Origin: JACVRW01 sp963765135
GTDB taxonomy: Bacteria; Actinomycetota; Thermoleophilia; Solirubrobacterales; Thermoleophilaceae
Length of the DNA stretch: 64,000 bases
Assembly: GCA_963765135.1 (NCBI GenBank)
Contig: CAVXUX010000006.1
Location: 57,405 to 121,404, forward strand
Direction of reading: 5' to 3'
Positions 34,820 through 46,753 of the stretch are shown here, piece by piece. The notes below the pieces were generated by a model that worked only from the letters and a program-made list of their open reading frames with translations, was not told the origin of the DNA and ran no database searches. The first letter of the stretch is position 1, and every line of letters starts with the position of its first letter. The position numbers and the translations under genes are program-made.

Positions 34820-36483
34820 GTGCTCGAGGGACTGATGCAGCACGACCATCCGCTGACGCTGCAGCTGATCCTCGAGCGCATGCGAACGGTCCACGCGGGC
34901 GCCCAGGTCGTCGGGGTGCGCGACGGTGGGCGCACGAAGATCTCCTACGCCGATCTCGTCGATCGCGCCGACCGTCTCTGCCGCGGGCTCGAGCAGCTCG
35001 GCGTGCGGCCCGGCGACCGCGTCGCGACGTTCGCGTGGAACACGCCCGAGCACCTCGAGGCCTACCTCGCCGTGCCGTGCATGGGCGCCGTTCTGCACAC
35101 CGTCAACGTGCGCCTGTTCGCCGACCAGGTCGCCTACGTCGTCAATCACGCGGAGGACGTGGTGGTGCTCGTCGACGACTCGCTCGTGCCGATCCTCGAG
35201 CCGCTCGCGCAGCGCTTCGAGACCGTCCGCCACTACGTCGTCATGGGCGAGGGCGACGGCGGCTCGCTGCCCGGGGTGGTCGCCTACGAGGAGCTGCTCG
35301 GCTCGCAGGAGCCGGGCTTTCGACTACCCCGCCCTCGACGACCGCCAGGCCGCCGGCCTCTGCTACACGAGCGGCACAACCGGCAACCCCAAGGGCGTGC
35401 TCTACTCGCACCGCTCGAACATCCTGCACGCCATGGGCCAGTGCATGGCCGATTCGCTCGGCATGCGCTCCTCCGACCGCGTGATGCCCGTCGTGCCGAT
35501 GTTCCACGCCAACGCGTGGGGCATGCCGTACGCCAGCGCGATGACCGGCGCCGACCTGGTGATGCCCGGTCCGGACCTGAGCGGGCCGGCTCTGGCCGAG
35601 CTGATCGAGTCCGAGCGCGTGACCGTCTCGGGCGCTGTGCCGACGATCTGGATGGACCTCCTGCGCCACGCGGACGAGCATCACCCGGACCTGTCGAGCC
35701 TGCGGCTCGTGATCTGCGGCGGCTCGGCCGTTCCCCTGTCGCTGATGCAGGCACTTCGAGGAGCGCCACGGCGTGCGGATCCTGCAGGCCTGGGGGATGA
35801 CCGAGACCAGCCCGCTCGGCTCGGTCGCGCACCCTCCGAGCGGCGTAGAGGGCGACGCGGAGTGGGAGTACCGCGCGACGGCCGGGCGGCCCGCGGCGCT
35901 GGTCGAGGCGCGCCTGGTGCGCGACGGCGACAGCGAGGTGCCCGTGGGACGGCGAAGTCGACCGGGGAGCTGCAGGTGCGCGGGCCCTGGGTGGCGCGCG
36001 AGTACTACCGGGACGAGAGCAGCGAGGAGAAGTTCGACGAGGGATGGCTGCGGACCGGGGACATCGCGGCCATCGACGACCGCGGCTACATCCTGCTCAG
36101 CGACCGCGCCAAGGACGTGATCAAGTCGGGCGGCGAGTGGATCTCCTCGGTCGAGCTGGAGAACGCGATCATGGCGCACCCGGCGGTGCGCGAGGCGGCC
36201 GTCATCGCCCGTCCGGACGAGCGCTGGGGCGAGCGACCGCTCGCGTGCGTGGTGACGGAGGAGGGCGAGCAGCTCACGCTGGCGGAGCTGCACGAGCACC
36301 TGTCGCGCGCGTGGCGAAGTGGTGGCTCCCCGACGCGCTCGCGATCGTCGACGAGGTGCCGAAGACGAGCGTCGGCAAGTTCGACAAGAAGGTGCTGCGC
36401 CAGGCCCTCGAGGAGGGCCGGCTCGAGATGTCACCCGGGGCTCGAGCCCCCGGGCCCCCGTGGAACGTCGGCCAGTGGGCTAG
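34820..36483 (+). CDS. Long-chain fatty-acid/acyl-CoA ligase (AMP-forming; five frame breaks)
   Basis: Activates a carboxylic acid to acyl-AMP and then acyl-CoA. About 550 residues when joined. Motifs in order are the P-loop YTSGTTGNPKGVLYSHRSN, PMFHANAWGMPY, LQAWGMTETSPLGS, WLRTGDIAAIDDRGY, LSDRAKDVIKSGGEWISSVE and the catalytic-Lys end motif PKTSVGKFDKKVLRQ. These are all family-defining and intact, but they fall in three frames. Breaks are near 35320, 35755, 35950, 36310 and 36440. GTG start 34820. The likely stop TAG 36481-36483 shares CTAG with the livK stop. The neighbouring liv transporter suggests uptake and activation of an acid substrate. Confidence 0.82.
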
Positions 36484-37726
36484 TGGATCAATGCGGGGCT
36501 TGGATCGACATCCCCCTGCAGCTTCCAGTTCTCCCCCTCGAAGCGCTGATCTGCATCGCCTCGATCGGGTAGCCGTCCTCGCTCGCCTGACGTCTTCACC
36601 TCGATGCCCGGCAGCAGGATCGGGACCTCCATGTCCATGTTGCGGACCGAGTCCATGAGCGCCTCGCGCGTCGGCTCCTCCATCCCCTTGAGCGCCTCGA
36701 CCATGGTCGCCGCGGCTCCCAGCCGTAGACGCGCAGTTGGGATCCTCGGGATTCGGCTCGCGGCTCGTACTTGGCGAGCGCGTCCTTGAACTCCATCATC
36801 GCCGCGTCGTCGGCCCAGTCCGGGCTCGCCGGGATCCTTGAAGTAGGCCGTCGAGATCGAGCCCCTGGGCCTTGTCCAGTCCGGCCGGCTCCAGCACCAG
36901 CAGCTTGGAGGCGCGCCACGTTGTTGATGATGTGCAGCACCTTCCAGCCCAGCTTGTCGGCGGCCACGATCGCCTGGGCCGCCGAACTTGGGCGTGGAGA
37001 TGTTGAGGAAGGTGTCCGCGTCGCGAGCTCGCCAGCTTCGACATCTGCGAGCTGACGGTGGGATCCGTCACCTCGTAGCTCTCCTCGGCCACGACGCGAT
37101 GCCCGTGCCCTTGATCGCCTCCTTGAAGCCGTTCAGCAGGTCCTCGCCGAACGCGTCGTTCTGGTAGAGCACCGCCACCTTGGCGTCGGGCTTCTCCTTC
37201 TTCGAGGTAGTCCGCGTAGACCTGCGACTCGGTGACGTAGTCGGGCTGCCAGCCGATCGTCCAGGGGTGCGCCTCGATGTCCGCGCCCCAAGCGAGGCGC
37301 CCGGTCGCCACGAACACCTGCGGGACCTCCTGCTTGTTGGCGTAGTCCCAGATCGCCGACGTTGTTCGCCGTGCCGAGCGTGTTGAAGAGCGCGAACACC
37401 TGCTCCTCCTGGATCAGCCGGCGCGCGTTCTGCACGGCCTTGGCGGGCTCGTAGGCGTCGTCGAGCGTCACGAACTCGATCTTGCGCCCGTCCACGCCCG
37501 CCGTTTGCGTTGACGAACTTGAAGTGGGCCTGCGCGCCCTGCTCGATCGAGCGGTACGCCGACGCCGGCCCGCTGAAGGGATAGCTGCCGCCGAGCTTGA
37601 TCGAGTCGTCGCTGATGCCCGGGTCGCCACCGCCGCCACCTCCGTCGTCGTCGTCGTCGCGCGCCGCAAGCGCGAACGTCAGCGCCGCCATCGCCAGCAG
37701 CAACGCCAGCCACACGGTCCTCTCAT
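36480..37726 (-). CDS. livK: Branched-chain amino-acid-type ABC transporter substrate-binding protein (many frame breaks)
   Basis: Exported type-I periplasmic-binding fold (HAAT family). ATG 37726 follows GGAGGAGGAG; the signal is VWLALLLAMAALTFALAA with an Asp/Gly linker. Conserved pieces in sequence are IKLGGSYPFSGPASAYRSIE, IEFVTLDDAYEPAKAVQNAR, VFALFNTLGTANN, VFVATGRLAWGADIEAHPWT, GWQPDYVTESQVYADYLEE, VAVLYQNDAFGEDLLNGFKE and GWKVLHIINNVA. They lie in all three minus frames, with about one break per 100-150 bases. A lipobox Cys is not visible and may be lost in a break. The substrate could be amino acid, acid or aromatic; the adjacent acyl-CoA ligase hints at an acid. Last gene of the liv operon. 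Confidence 0.78.
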
Positions 37727-37748
37727 GCCACTCCTCCTCCTCGATCCG

Positions 37749-38764
37749 TCATGCCTTGCCCGTCGGCACGCCGTCCGGCGCCTTCAGGGGTCCTCGCGGT
37801 CGGTGACCGCCGTGCGGCGGCCCGACCAGCTCGCGCAGGCGGCGCGGCAGCCCCGCCGCGCCCTCCGGCAGCACCCACATGAACGCGATCAGCACGCCGC
37901 CGTAGATCACGCCCGGTGAGCGCGTCGTTCACGTCGCTCGCGTAGACCGGGACGAACTCGATGAACAGCGCCCCGAACAGCGCGCCGCTGATGGTCGCCA
38001 GCCCACCCACGACGATCGCCGCCAGGAACGCGAACGAGACGCGTCAGCGTGAACGCCTCGGGCGCCACGAACCCGATCGCGAGCACGTAGAGCGCGCCCC
38101 CCACGCCCGCGTAGCGCGGCGCTCACGGCGAACACGCGCGTCTTGGTGGCGGCCAGGTCACGCCCAGCGTCGACGCCGGGATCTCGCCGTCGCGCACGGC
38201 CTTGACCGCGCGCCCGAGCTGCCCGCGCATCAGGTTCCACGCGGCCAGGAACATCAGCGCCGCGACCGCGAGCGACAGCAGGTAGAGGAACTGGTCGTCC
38301 GCCAGACCGAGCCAGCCCGGCGCGGCCGGCTGCTCGACGGTCAGCCCCTGCGTGCCCTCGGTCAGCCGTCGAACCGCTTGATCAGCTGCGGGCGTCGCGA
38401 TCGCCAGCCCGAGCGTGACCAGCGCGAGGTAGAGCCCGCGCAGGCGCAGCGCCGGCACGCCGAACAGGTAGCCGGCGACGAAGCAGACCGCGCCGGCCGC
38501 GGGCAGGGTCGACCAGGTAGGGCACGTCCGCCTTCTCGATCAGGAGCGCGCCGGTGTAGGCGCCGAGCGCGAAGAACGCGCCGTGCCCGAGCGAGATCTG
38601 GCCGTTGTAGCCGACCAGCAGGTTGAGGCCGAGCACGGCCACGGCGTAGACCAGCACGAGCGTGAACTGCCCGACGCGGTAGGGGCCGAAGAGGAACGGG
38701 ATCAGCCACCGCCAGCGAGCGCGAGCGGCGCAGACGAGCGCGATCGCAGCCGCCGGTCGGTCAC
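37749..38764 (-). CDS. livM: Branched-chain amino-acid-type ABC transporter permease LivM (frame breaks)
   Basis: Integral membrane subunit of the HAAT transporter. Conserved pieces are FLFGPYRVGQFTLVLVYAVA, VLGLNLLVGYNGQISLGHGA, FFALGAYTGALLIEKADVPY, LRGLYLALVTLGLAIATP, DQFLYLLSLAVAALMFLAAW, GRAVKAVRDGEIPASTLGV, the GGLATISGALFGALFI segment and the ending IYGGVLIAFMWVLPEGAAG. The EAA-like loop AVKAVRDGEIPA contacts the ATPase. There are at least six breaks between 38080 and 38740. The putative start GTG 38764 overlaps the livH stop (GTGA). The stop TGA is at 37751-37749, 22 bases before livK. Confidence 0.78.
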
Positions 38765-39643
38765 GCTCTCGCCACCTCACGCGTGCCGAACAGCCCGGAG
38801 GGCCGCACCAGCAGGACGACGAAGATGATCCCGAGCGGAACGAGGATCTTCAGGTCGGCGCCGATGAAGTCCACGTAGGTGCCGGCGAGGTTCTCGCTCA
38901 CGCCGATGATCCAGCCGCCGACCACCGCCCCCATGGCGCTGTCGAAGCCGCCGAGCGCGGCGGCCGCGAACGCGTAGATCAGCACGCTGCCCATCAGGTT
39001 CACGTCGAGGAACAGCCGCGGCGCCACCAGCACCCCGGCGAGCGCGCCGAGGGCGGCGGCGAGGCCCCAGCCGAGCATCAGCATGTGTCCGACGCGGACG
39101 CCGACGAGCGCGCTGGAGGCGGGATTGAGCGCCGCGGCGCGCATGGCGAGCCCGACCTTGGTGCGCTGGAAGAGCAGGAACAGCAGCCCCACGACGCCGA
39201 GCAGCACGGCCACGATGCCGAGCGACTCGACGCTGAGCCGCACGCCGCCGAGCGTGACGGAGTCGTCGGAGAAGAGGCTCGGGAAGCCGCGGTTCCCGAA
39301 CCCCCAGATCCACCCGGCCAGGCTGTTCAGCAGGATGAACAGCCCGAGCGTGACGATCACGAGCGTGAGCGCCTCGCCGCCCTCGAAGTGCCGGATCAGC
39401 ACGCGCTCGATGACCATGCCGGCGACGAACGAGAGCCCGAGCGTGGTCAGCACGGCGAGCCCGAGCGGCACGCCGCCCTCGTAGAGCCCCCAGGCCACGA
39501 ACGTGCTGAACATCGCCATCTCGCCCTGGGCGAAGTTCACGATCGCCGGTCGAGCGGAAGATCAGCACGAGCGCCAGCGCGACCGCCGCGTAGATCGACC
39601 CGGTCGCGACCCCGTCCACCACGACCTGGACGAAGCGCTCCAT
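38761..39643 (-). CDS. livH: Branched-chain amino-acid-type ABC transporter permease LivH (one frame break)
   Basis: About 293-residue inner-membrane subunit. It begins MERFVQVVVDGVATGSIYAA, then after a break near 39548 continues VNFAQGEMAMFSTFVAWGLY. Helices include LAVLTTLGLSFVAGMVIERV, LTLVIVTLGLFILLNSLAGW and GIVAVLLGVVGLLFLLF. The cytoplasmic loop is AMRAAALNPASSALVGV, followed by MLMLGWGLAAALGALAGVLV and IYAFAAAALGGFDSAMGAVV. The stop of livF overlaps its ATG by one base (TGATG). The single break is an extra base after the TCGACC run. It pairs with LivM to form the channel. Confidence 0.85.
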
Positions 39644-40361
39644 CAGTAGCCCAGGTAGGAGCGACGCACCTCGTCGTCGCCCTTGACGCGGTCGGCCTCG
39701 CCCGAGAGCGCGATGCGGCCCGACTCGAGGACGTAGGCGTGGTCGGCGAAGTCGAGCGCGAGGCGCGCGTTCTGCTCGACGAGCAGCACGGTCATGCCCT
39801 GCTCGTCGCAGATCTCGCCGAGCACGCCGGAACAGCTCCCTGGTCACGATCGGGGCGAGCCCGAGCGACGGCTCGTCGAGCATCAGGAGCCGCGGGCGCG
39901 AGCATCAGCGCGCGGGCCGACGGCGAGCATCTGCTGCTCCCCGCCGCTGAGGCTGCCGGCGGGCTGGCCGACGCGCTCGCGCAGCCGCGGGAACCAGCCG
40001 TAGCAGCGCTCGAGGTCCTCGCGCACGCCGGCCGCGTCGCGGCGCACGTAGGCGCCCAGCCTGAGGTTCTCGGTCACCGACAGGGATGGCGAAGGTGCCG
40101 CGCCCCTCCGGTACGTGCGCCACGCCGCGCCGCGCGATGTCGGCGGTGGCCTGGCCGCACGCAGGCTGTCGCCGTCGAACTCCGCGCGTGCCGCTGGTGC
40201 TGCACCATGCCCGAGAGCGCTCGCAGCACCGTGGTCTTGCCGGCGCCGTTCGGGCCGAGCATCGCGACCTTCTGGCCGCGCTCGACCGAGAAGTCGATGC
40301 CCTCGAGCACCCCGACCTGGCCGTAGGCGGCGCGCAGGCCCTCGACCTCGAGCAGGCTCAC
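39643..40361 (-). CDS. livF: HAAT transporter ATP-binding protein LivF (frame breaks)
   Basis: About 239-residue cytosolic ATPase. It starts SLLEVEGLRAAYGQVGVLEG, Walker A is GPNGAGKTTVLRALSGM, then AHVPEGRGTF and TENLRLGAYVRR. The signature is SLSGGEQQMLAV, Walker B MLDEPSLGLAPIV, and the D/H-loop region is TVLLVEQNARLALDFADHAY. The C-terminus is DEVRRSYLGY, typical of LivF. Breaks lie near 40190, 40090, 39905 and 39830. GTG 40361 overlaps the livG stop (GTGA). LivF and LivG make the ATPase heterodimer. Confidence 0.83.
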
Positions 40362-41125
40362 GCGGGTGCTCCCAGGTAGGCCTCGATCACGCGGTCGTCC
40401 TCCTGCACGGTGCGCGGCTCGCCGTCGGCGATCTTGCGCCCAGGTCGAGCACCACGACCTGGTCGCACAGGTCCATGACCATGCCCATGTTGTGCTCCAC
40501 GAGCAGCACGGTCAGGTCGAGGTCGTCGCGCAGCGCGCGGATCAGGTCGCCGAGCTCGCTCGACCTCGCGCGTGGTTGAGGCCGCTGGCCGGCTCGTCGA
40601 GCATCAGCAGACGCGGGCGCTGGCAGCACGGCGCGCGCCAGCTCGACGCGCTTGAGCGTGCCGTAGGGCAGGCCGGCGGCCGGGTGGTCGGCCACCTCGG
40701 CGAGCCGCAACCGCTCGAGCACCTCGTCGGCCTCGGCGCGCAGCCGTCGCTCTCGTGCGCGCCGTCCGCGGGGCCGCAGCGACGTCCGCCAGGAAGGTCG
40801 GCCGGGTCGCGGCTGTGCGCGCCCAGCATCACGTTCTCGCGCACGCTCATCGACGCGAACAGGCCGAGGTTCTGGAAGGTGCGCGCGATGCCGAGCGCGG
40901 CGATCTGGTGCGGCGCGCGCGCGAGCAGGTCCTCGCCGTCGAAGACGATCTGCCCGACTCGGGCTCGTAGAGCCGGCTGATGCAGTTGAACAGCGTCGTC
41001 TTGCCCGCGCCGTTGGGCCCGATCAGGCCGCAGATCGAGCCGGTCTCGACCGCCAGCGACGGCTCGTCCAGCGCCGTCACGCCGCCGAAGCGGACGACGA
41101 GCTCCTCGATAGCGAGCAGCGCCAC
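40358..41125 (-). CDS. livG: HAAT transporter ATP-binding protein LivG (frame breaks)
   Basis: About 255-residue cytosolic ATPase. It starts ALLAIEELVVRFGGVTALDE, Walker A is GPNGAGKTTLFNCISRLYEP, the LivG-specific segment is LGIARTFQNLGLFASMSVRE, the signature region is LPYGTLKRVELARAVLP and Walker B LLMLDEPASGLN. The H-loop is TVLLVEHNMGMVMDLCDQVV and the tail VIEAYLGAPA. LivG normally has LSYGQQRRLEIARAL in the signature; here it reads LPYGTLKRVELARAV, a common actinobacterial form. Breaks are near 40960, 40780-40730, 40620, 40570 and 40440. GTG 41125 lies in GAGGAGGAGGAGTG. It is the first gene of the operon, divergent from tetR. Confidence 0.83.
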
Positions 41126-41179
41126 TCCTCCTCCTCCTCACCGCCGTCATTGCCCAGGAGCGGGCGTTGCTCTAACTCA

Positions 41180-41199
41180 GACACCGAAGCTTTCGTGTC
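41180..41199. promoter_or_regulatory. Palindromic operator between liv operon and tetR
   Basis: GACAC-N10-GTGTC, with further partial symmetry inside (16 of 20 positions match the reverse complement). It lies 55 bases from the livG start and 20 bases before the tetR GTG. Position and size fit a TetR-family dimer site controlling both genes. Confidence 0.6.
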
Positions 41200-41218
41200 T
41201 CATGGGTAAGCTGGGCGC

Positions 41219-41813
41219 GTGAGCACCGCCGTGGGACGTCCGCCGGGGCCCGCAGCCGCCGCCACGCGCGAGCAGGTGCTGGACGTGGCCCGTCGCGAGT
41301 TCGGGGAGGGCCGGCGCGTGGACGTGCGCGCGATCGCGGCGGAGCTCGGGCTCGCACGCGCCACCCTGTACCGCTGGTTTGGCTCACGCGATGGACTGCT
41401 CGGAGAGATGATCGCGCGTGACGCCGAGCAGTATTTCCGCCGGGTCCGCGCGCGTGTCAAGGGCCGGGGCGGCCGCGCGCTGCTGGAGACGTTCGACCGG
41501 ATCAACCGCGGGCTGACCCGCTCCTCGGCGCTGCGGCGATTCCTCGAGCAGGAGCGCGAGTCGGCGCTGCGGACGCTCACGTCGAGCGGGGGAATCGTCG
41601 AGCCCCGATCGGTCGCGGTCGATCGCGGAGCTGATCGAGGACGAGGTGCGCCGGGGTGCCTACGATCCGCCGGTCGACGTCCCGACGCTGGCGTACGCGA
41701 TCGTCGGGCTCGCCAACGCCTTCCTCTACAACGACGCCGTGGCGGGGATCCGCGGCGACGTGGACCGCCTGCGCGACGTCGAGGCGGCGCTGCTGGGATG
41801 CTCTCAACGATGA
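41219..41813 (+). CDS. TetR-family regulator, QsdR-like (one frame break)
   Basis: About 198 residues when joined. The DNA-binding part is REQVLDVARREFGEGRRVDV then AIAAELGLARATLYRWFGSR and DGLLGEMIARDAEQYF, the QsdR-type TetR pattern. The ligand half continues INRGLTRSSALRRFLEQERE and, after an extra base near 41620, EDEVRRGAYDPPVDVPTLAY and AIVGLANAFLYNDAVAG. The stop is TGA 41811-41813. It is divergent from livG with a palindrome between them, so it probably represses the liv operon in response to the transported acid or its CoA ester. The clpB start follows 57 bases downstream, with its own promoter element. Confidence 0.82.
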
Positions 41814-41834
41814 GTGGTCGCTCGGCAAATTTTC

Positions 41835-41863
41835 TATACACTGACTTAGATTTTCTTCTGACT
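41835..41863 (+). promoter_or_regulatory. Putative clpB promoter -10 and shared heat-shock element
   Basis: TATACA (41835-41840) followed by CTTAGATTTTCTTCTGACT (41845-41863), ending seven bases before the clpB ATG. The block matches the one upstream of dnaK except for one inserted T and two changes, and the -10-like hexamer sits at the same place. A direct repeat CTGACTT occurs at 41841 and 41858. It is the likely HspR or heat-shock sigma target. Confidence 0.55.
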
Positions 41864-41869
41864 TGCTCC

Positions 41870-44409
<2,540 letters not shown>

Positions 44410-44410
44410 G

Positions 44411-44842
44411 ATGGCGCGCGTGGAAGCGCGCGAGCTCGCCCTCTCCAACGCCCGCGGCCGGATGGCGATCGGCGCCGCCCTGGTGCTCGCGCCGCGCCTG
44501 GCCGGGCCGATGTGGATCGGCGACGAGGGCAACCGGCCCGGCGCGAAGATCATGGCCCGCTCCCTGGGAGCGCGCGACGTCGCACTCGGGCTCGGCTTGG
44601 CCGTGGCGCTCGACCGCGGCGCGCCGGTGCGCGGGTGGCTCGAGGGCGCCGCGCTCGCGGACGCCGTCGACCTGGTCGGGGTGCTGCTCGCCGGTCACTC
44701 GATCCCGCAGAGCAAGCGCCGCGCGGTCGCGCTGATCGCGGGAGGGTCGATGATCGCGTGCGCCGCGCTGGCGCGCGTTGTGGATCAGCCGCCGGTCGCG
44801 GGTGTCCAGGCGCCCGAGGCCGCGCTGACCGGGCATCACTAG
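44411..44842 (+). CDS. Small membrane protein, DUF4267-like
   Basis: A 143-residue protein with three or four hydrophobic segments: GRMAIGAALVLAPRLAG, ARSLGARDVALGLGLAVALD, ADAVDLVGVLLAG and RAVALIAGGSMIACAALARV. The central GARDVALGLG stretch is shared by a group of small actinobacterial membrane proteins of unknown function. ATG 44411 is one base beyond the clpB stop, so it belongs to the clpB transcript and may be heat induced. A GGGGGT/ACCCCC stem-loop lies about 50 bases downstream. Nothing more specific can be said. Confidence 0.7.
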   Translation: MARVEARELALSNARGRMAIGAALVLAPRLAGPMWIGDEGNRPGAKIMARSLGARDVALGLGLAVALDRGAPVRGWLEGAALADAVDLVGVLLAGHSIPQSKRRAVALIAGGSMIACAALARVVDQPPVAGVQAPEAALTGHH

Positions 44843-44889
44843 AGAGCCCTAGTGTCGTAACCCTTACGGGGGACGCGACCTGCTCACAT

Positions 44890-44911
44890 GGGGGTCATGC
44901 GCGGTACCCCC
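44890..44911 (+). terminator. Stem-loop downstream of the clpB transcript
   Basis: GGGGGT, ten-base loop, ACCCCC, 48 bases after the small membrane gene and 46 bases before the metallopeptidase gene. The stem is short and without T-run, so only a candidate. Confidence 0.4.
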
Positions 44912-44957
44912 GTCCAGGGCCATCCGTTCCGGCCGCGATCGCACGTAGCGTGGCGTA

Positions 44958-46010
44958 GTGAAGCCGTTTGTCGCGCTCCTCGTCGCATTGCTGCTGGCCC
45001 TTCCGGCCAGCGCCGCCGCGCGCGAGCGCGACGTCCCGCAGCCGGGTCCGCTGCCGGCCAGCGGTGCGCTCGCCCAGGCCGGGTTCACGGTGGTGCAGGA
45101 TGAGGACGGCGCGATGCGGACAGCCCGCGCCGCCGGTCCCACCGCGCGCCGCTACTCGACCCCCGACGGCTACCAGGTGGCCGTGGAGGCTTCGGCCGCG
45201 TACCCGGTCGACCCGGCCGCGGACCAGCACCTCGTCGACTTCCTCGCCTCGCGCGTGCACGGCACCGAGCTGGGCGACCTGAGCGTCTACGTCGGCACGC
45301 CGTCCGAGATCGTTGGCCTGTGCGGAGGCGATCCGCAGGTCGTGGCCTGCTACGCGATCGACGAGGCGCGCATGTACGTGCCCGGCGAGTCCGTGCGCGG
45401 CATCCCGGTCGAGTACCCGCTCACGCACGAGTACGGCCACCACATCGCGCTGTGGCGCTCGAACAGCCCGTGGGACGCGCTCGACTGGGGCGGCAAGTAC
45501 TGGTCGAGCCAGAAGCGCATCTGCGCCGGCGTGCGCCGCGGCCTGCTCTTCCCCGGCAACCAGGGCAAGCACTATTGGGACGACCCGGGTGAGGGCTTCG
45601 CGGACGGGTACGCGCACATGCACTACCCCGCCGAGCCCTGGTACTACAACGACCTGATGCGGCCGGACGCCGGAACGTTCGCGGCGATCCGCAAGGACGT
45701 GTTGCACCCCTGGACGGGCCCGCGCTCGCGCACCTTCCGCGGACGGGTCGGCAAGCGCCACCCCAAGCGCACGTTTCACATCCAGGTCAAGCTCGACGGC
45801 GACCTCGACGTGAGCCTCGCCTCCCCGCCCGGCACCGTCTACACGGTCCAGGCCCGGATCCCTGACTTCGCCGCCGGGCAGCGGCTGCGCAACGGCGGTG
45901 AGTTCGGCGTCGAGTGGTGCCGCCATCGGAAGGTCGACCACGTCGAGCTGACAGTGCGCCGCCGCACGGGCAGCGGCCCGTTCGCGCTGAAGGTCAGCTG
46001 GCCGGGCTGA
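44958..46010 (+). CDS. Secreted HEYGH zinc-metallopeptidase-like protein
   Basis: A 350-residue exported protein. The signal peptide is KPFVALLVALLLALPASAAA. Residues 157-161 form HEYGH in YPLTHEYGHHIALW, the zinc-binding HExxH helix. DPGEGFADGYAHMHY (E212, D216) follows about 55 residues later and can supply the third ligand and a helix typical of gluzincins. Cysteines at 122, 131 and 189 may form disulfides outside the cell. The last 100 residues are beta-rich with KRTFHIQVKLDGDLDVSL. The peptidase family is not recognised by name, and the catalytic role is inferred from the motif. Its 3' end overlaps that of the convergent secreted protein gene by 17 bases. Confidence 0.72.
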   Translation: MKPFVALLVALLLALPASAAARERDVPQPGPLPASGALAQAGFTVVQDEDGAMRTARAAGPTARRYSTPDGYQVAVEASAAYPVDPAADQHLVDFLASRVHGTELGDLSVYVGTPSEIVGLCGGDPQVVACYAIDEARMYVPGESVRGIPVEYPLTHEYGHHIALWRSNSPWDALDWGGKYWSSQKRICAGVRRGLLFPGNQGKHYWDDPGEGFADGYAHMHYPAEPWYYNDLMRPDAGTFAAIRKDVLHPWTGPRSRTFRGRVGKRHPKRTFHIQVKLDGDLDVSLASPPGTVYTVQARIPDFAAGQRLRNGGEFGVEWCRHRKVDHVELTVRRRTGSGPFALKVSWPG

Positions 46011-46698
46011 GTCCGGACGCCGTCGCGCTGGCCGCGCCGGCCGCGCCGGCCGTGCGGAAGACGGTGACGACGAACTCGCTCTCGATCTCGCGCTTCGACT
46101 TGTAGCGGCGGAAGGTGTCGAACTGCACGCGGTACCTGCCCGGGGCGGTGCCCTTGGAGAACAGCCGCCTGCGCGCCTCGACCTGCTTGCAGCTGCCCCT
46201 GATCCGCCCGATGCGCAGGTTGCGAGCCTTGCCGGCGTGGCGTCCCGTGCGCACCACGTGCGCGTAGAGGGTGCTGCCGCCGAAGAAGCCGCGCGCGTTG
46301 ATCGTGAGCAGCCGGTGGGGCGCGCCGCCCTCTGGGCGCAGGCGTACGTCGGTTGCGGTGACCAGCAGGCTGACCTGCGCGCTGAGCGTTGGGTTGGTCT
46401 GGTCGGTGGCCACGTAGGTGAGGCGCTTCTGGCCTGAGACGAGGCCGGGGAGGATCAGCTGGGGGAACAGCTCGCCCGCCGCGCTGGCGACGATCGGGTT
46501 GCCGATCGGCGTGCCGTCGCGCGTGAACACGACCTGCCCGTTCTGCGTGAATCCGTCGCCGACCAGATGGACGGTCGACTGCTCGCGGTAGCACGGGGCG
46601 ACCTCGTCGACGCTCAGGCTGGCCTGCGCGGCCGCGCTCGCGGGAGCCGCGAGCGCGACGGCGGCTACGACAAGGCCGATGACGGTCGAGTTCCTCAG
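45994..46698 (-). CDS. Secreted beta-domain protein, probable CTG start
   Basis: About 234 residues of unknown function. The signal peptide RNSTVIGLVVAAVALAAPA ends SAAAQA, followed by SLSVDEVAPCYREQSTVHLV, DGFTQNGQVVFTRDGTPIG and repeated beta strands. The C-terminal half has RFSK-like LFSKGTAPGRYRVQFDTFR and ends ATASGLSPAS. The two halves look like immunoglobulin-like or IPT/TIG-type domains. No ATG, GTG or TTG precedes the signal in frame; CTG at 46698-46696 is the only plausible initiator, unless a base is missing. The first GTG (46530) would delete the signal peptide. It is convergent with the metallopeptidase-like gene and may be its partner. Confidence 0.6.
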   Translation of the reverse strand: MRNSTVIGLVVAAVALAAPASAAAQASLSVDEVAPCYREQSTVHLVGDGFTQNGQVVFTRDGTPIGNPIVASAAGELFPQLILPGLVSGQKRLTYVATDQTNPTLSAQVSLLVTATDVRLRPEGGAPHRLLTINARGFFGGSTLYAHVVRTGRHAGKARNLRIGRIRGSCKQVEARRRLFSKGTAPGRYRVQFDTFRRYKSKREIESEFVVTVFRTAGAAGAASATASGLSPAS

Positions 46699-46753
46699 AG
46701 GGTCGAGGCTAGCGCGGCGCCGCTCGTCCCGCCATCGGGATACATTCCGGCCT

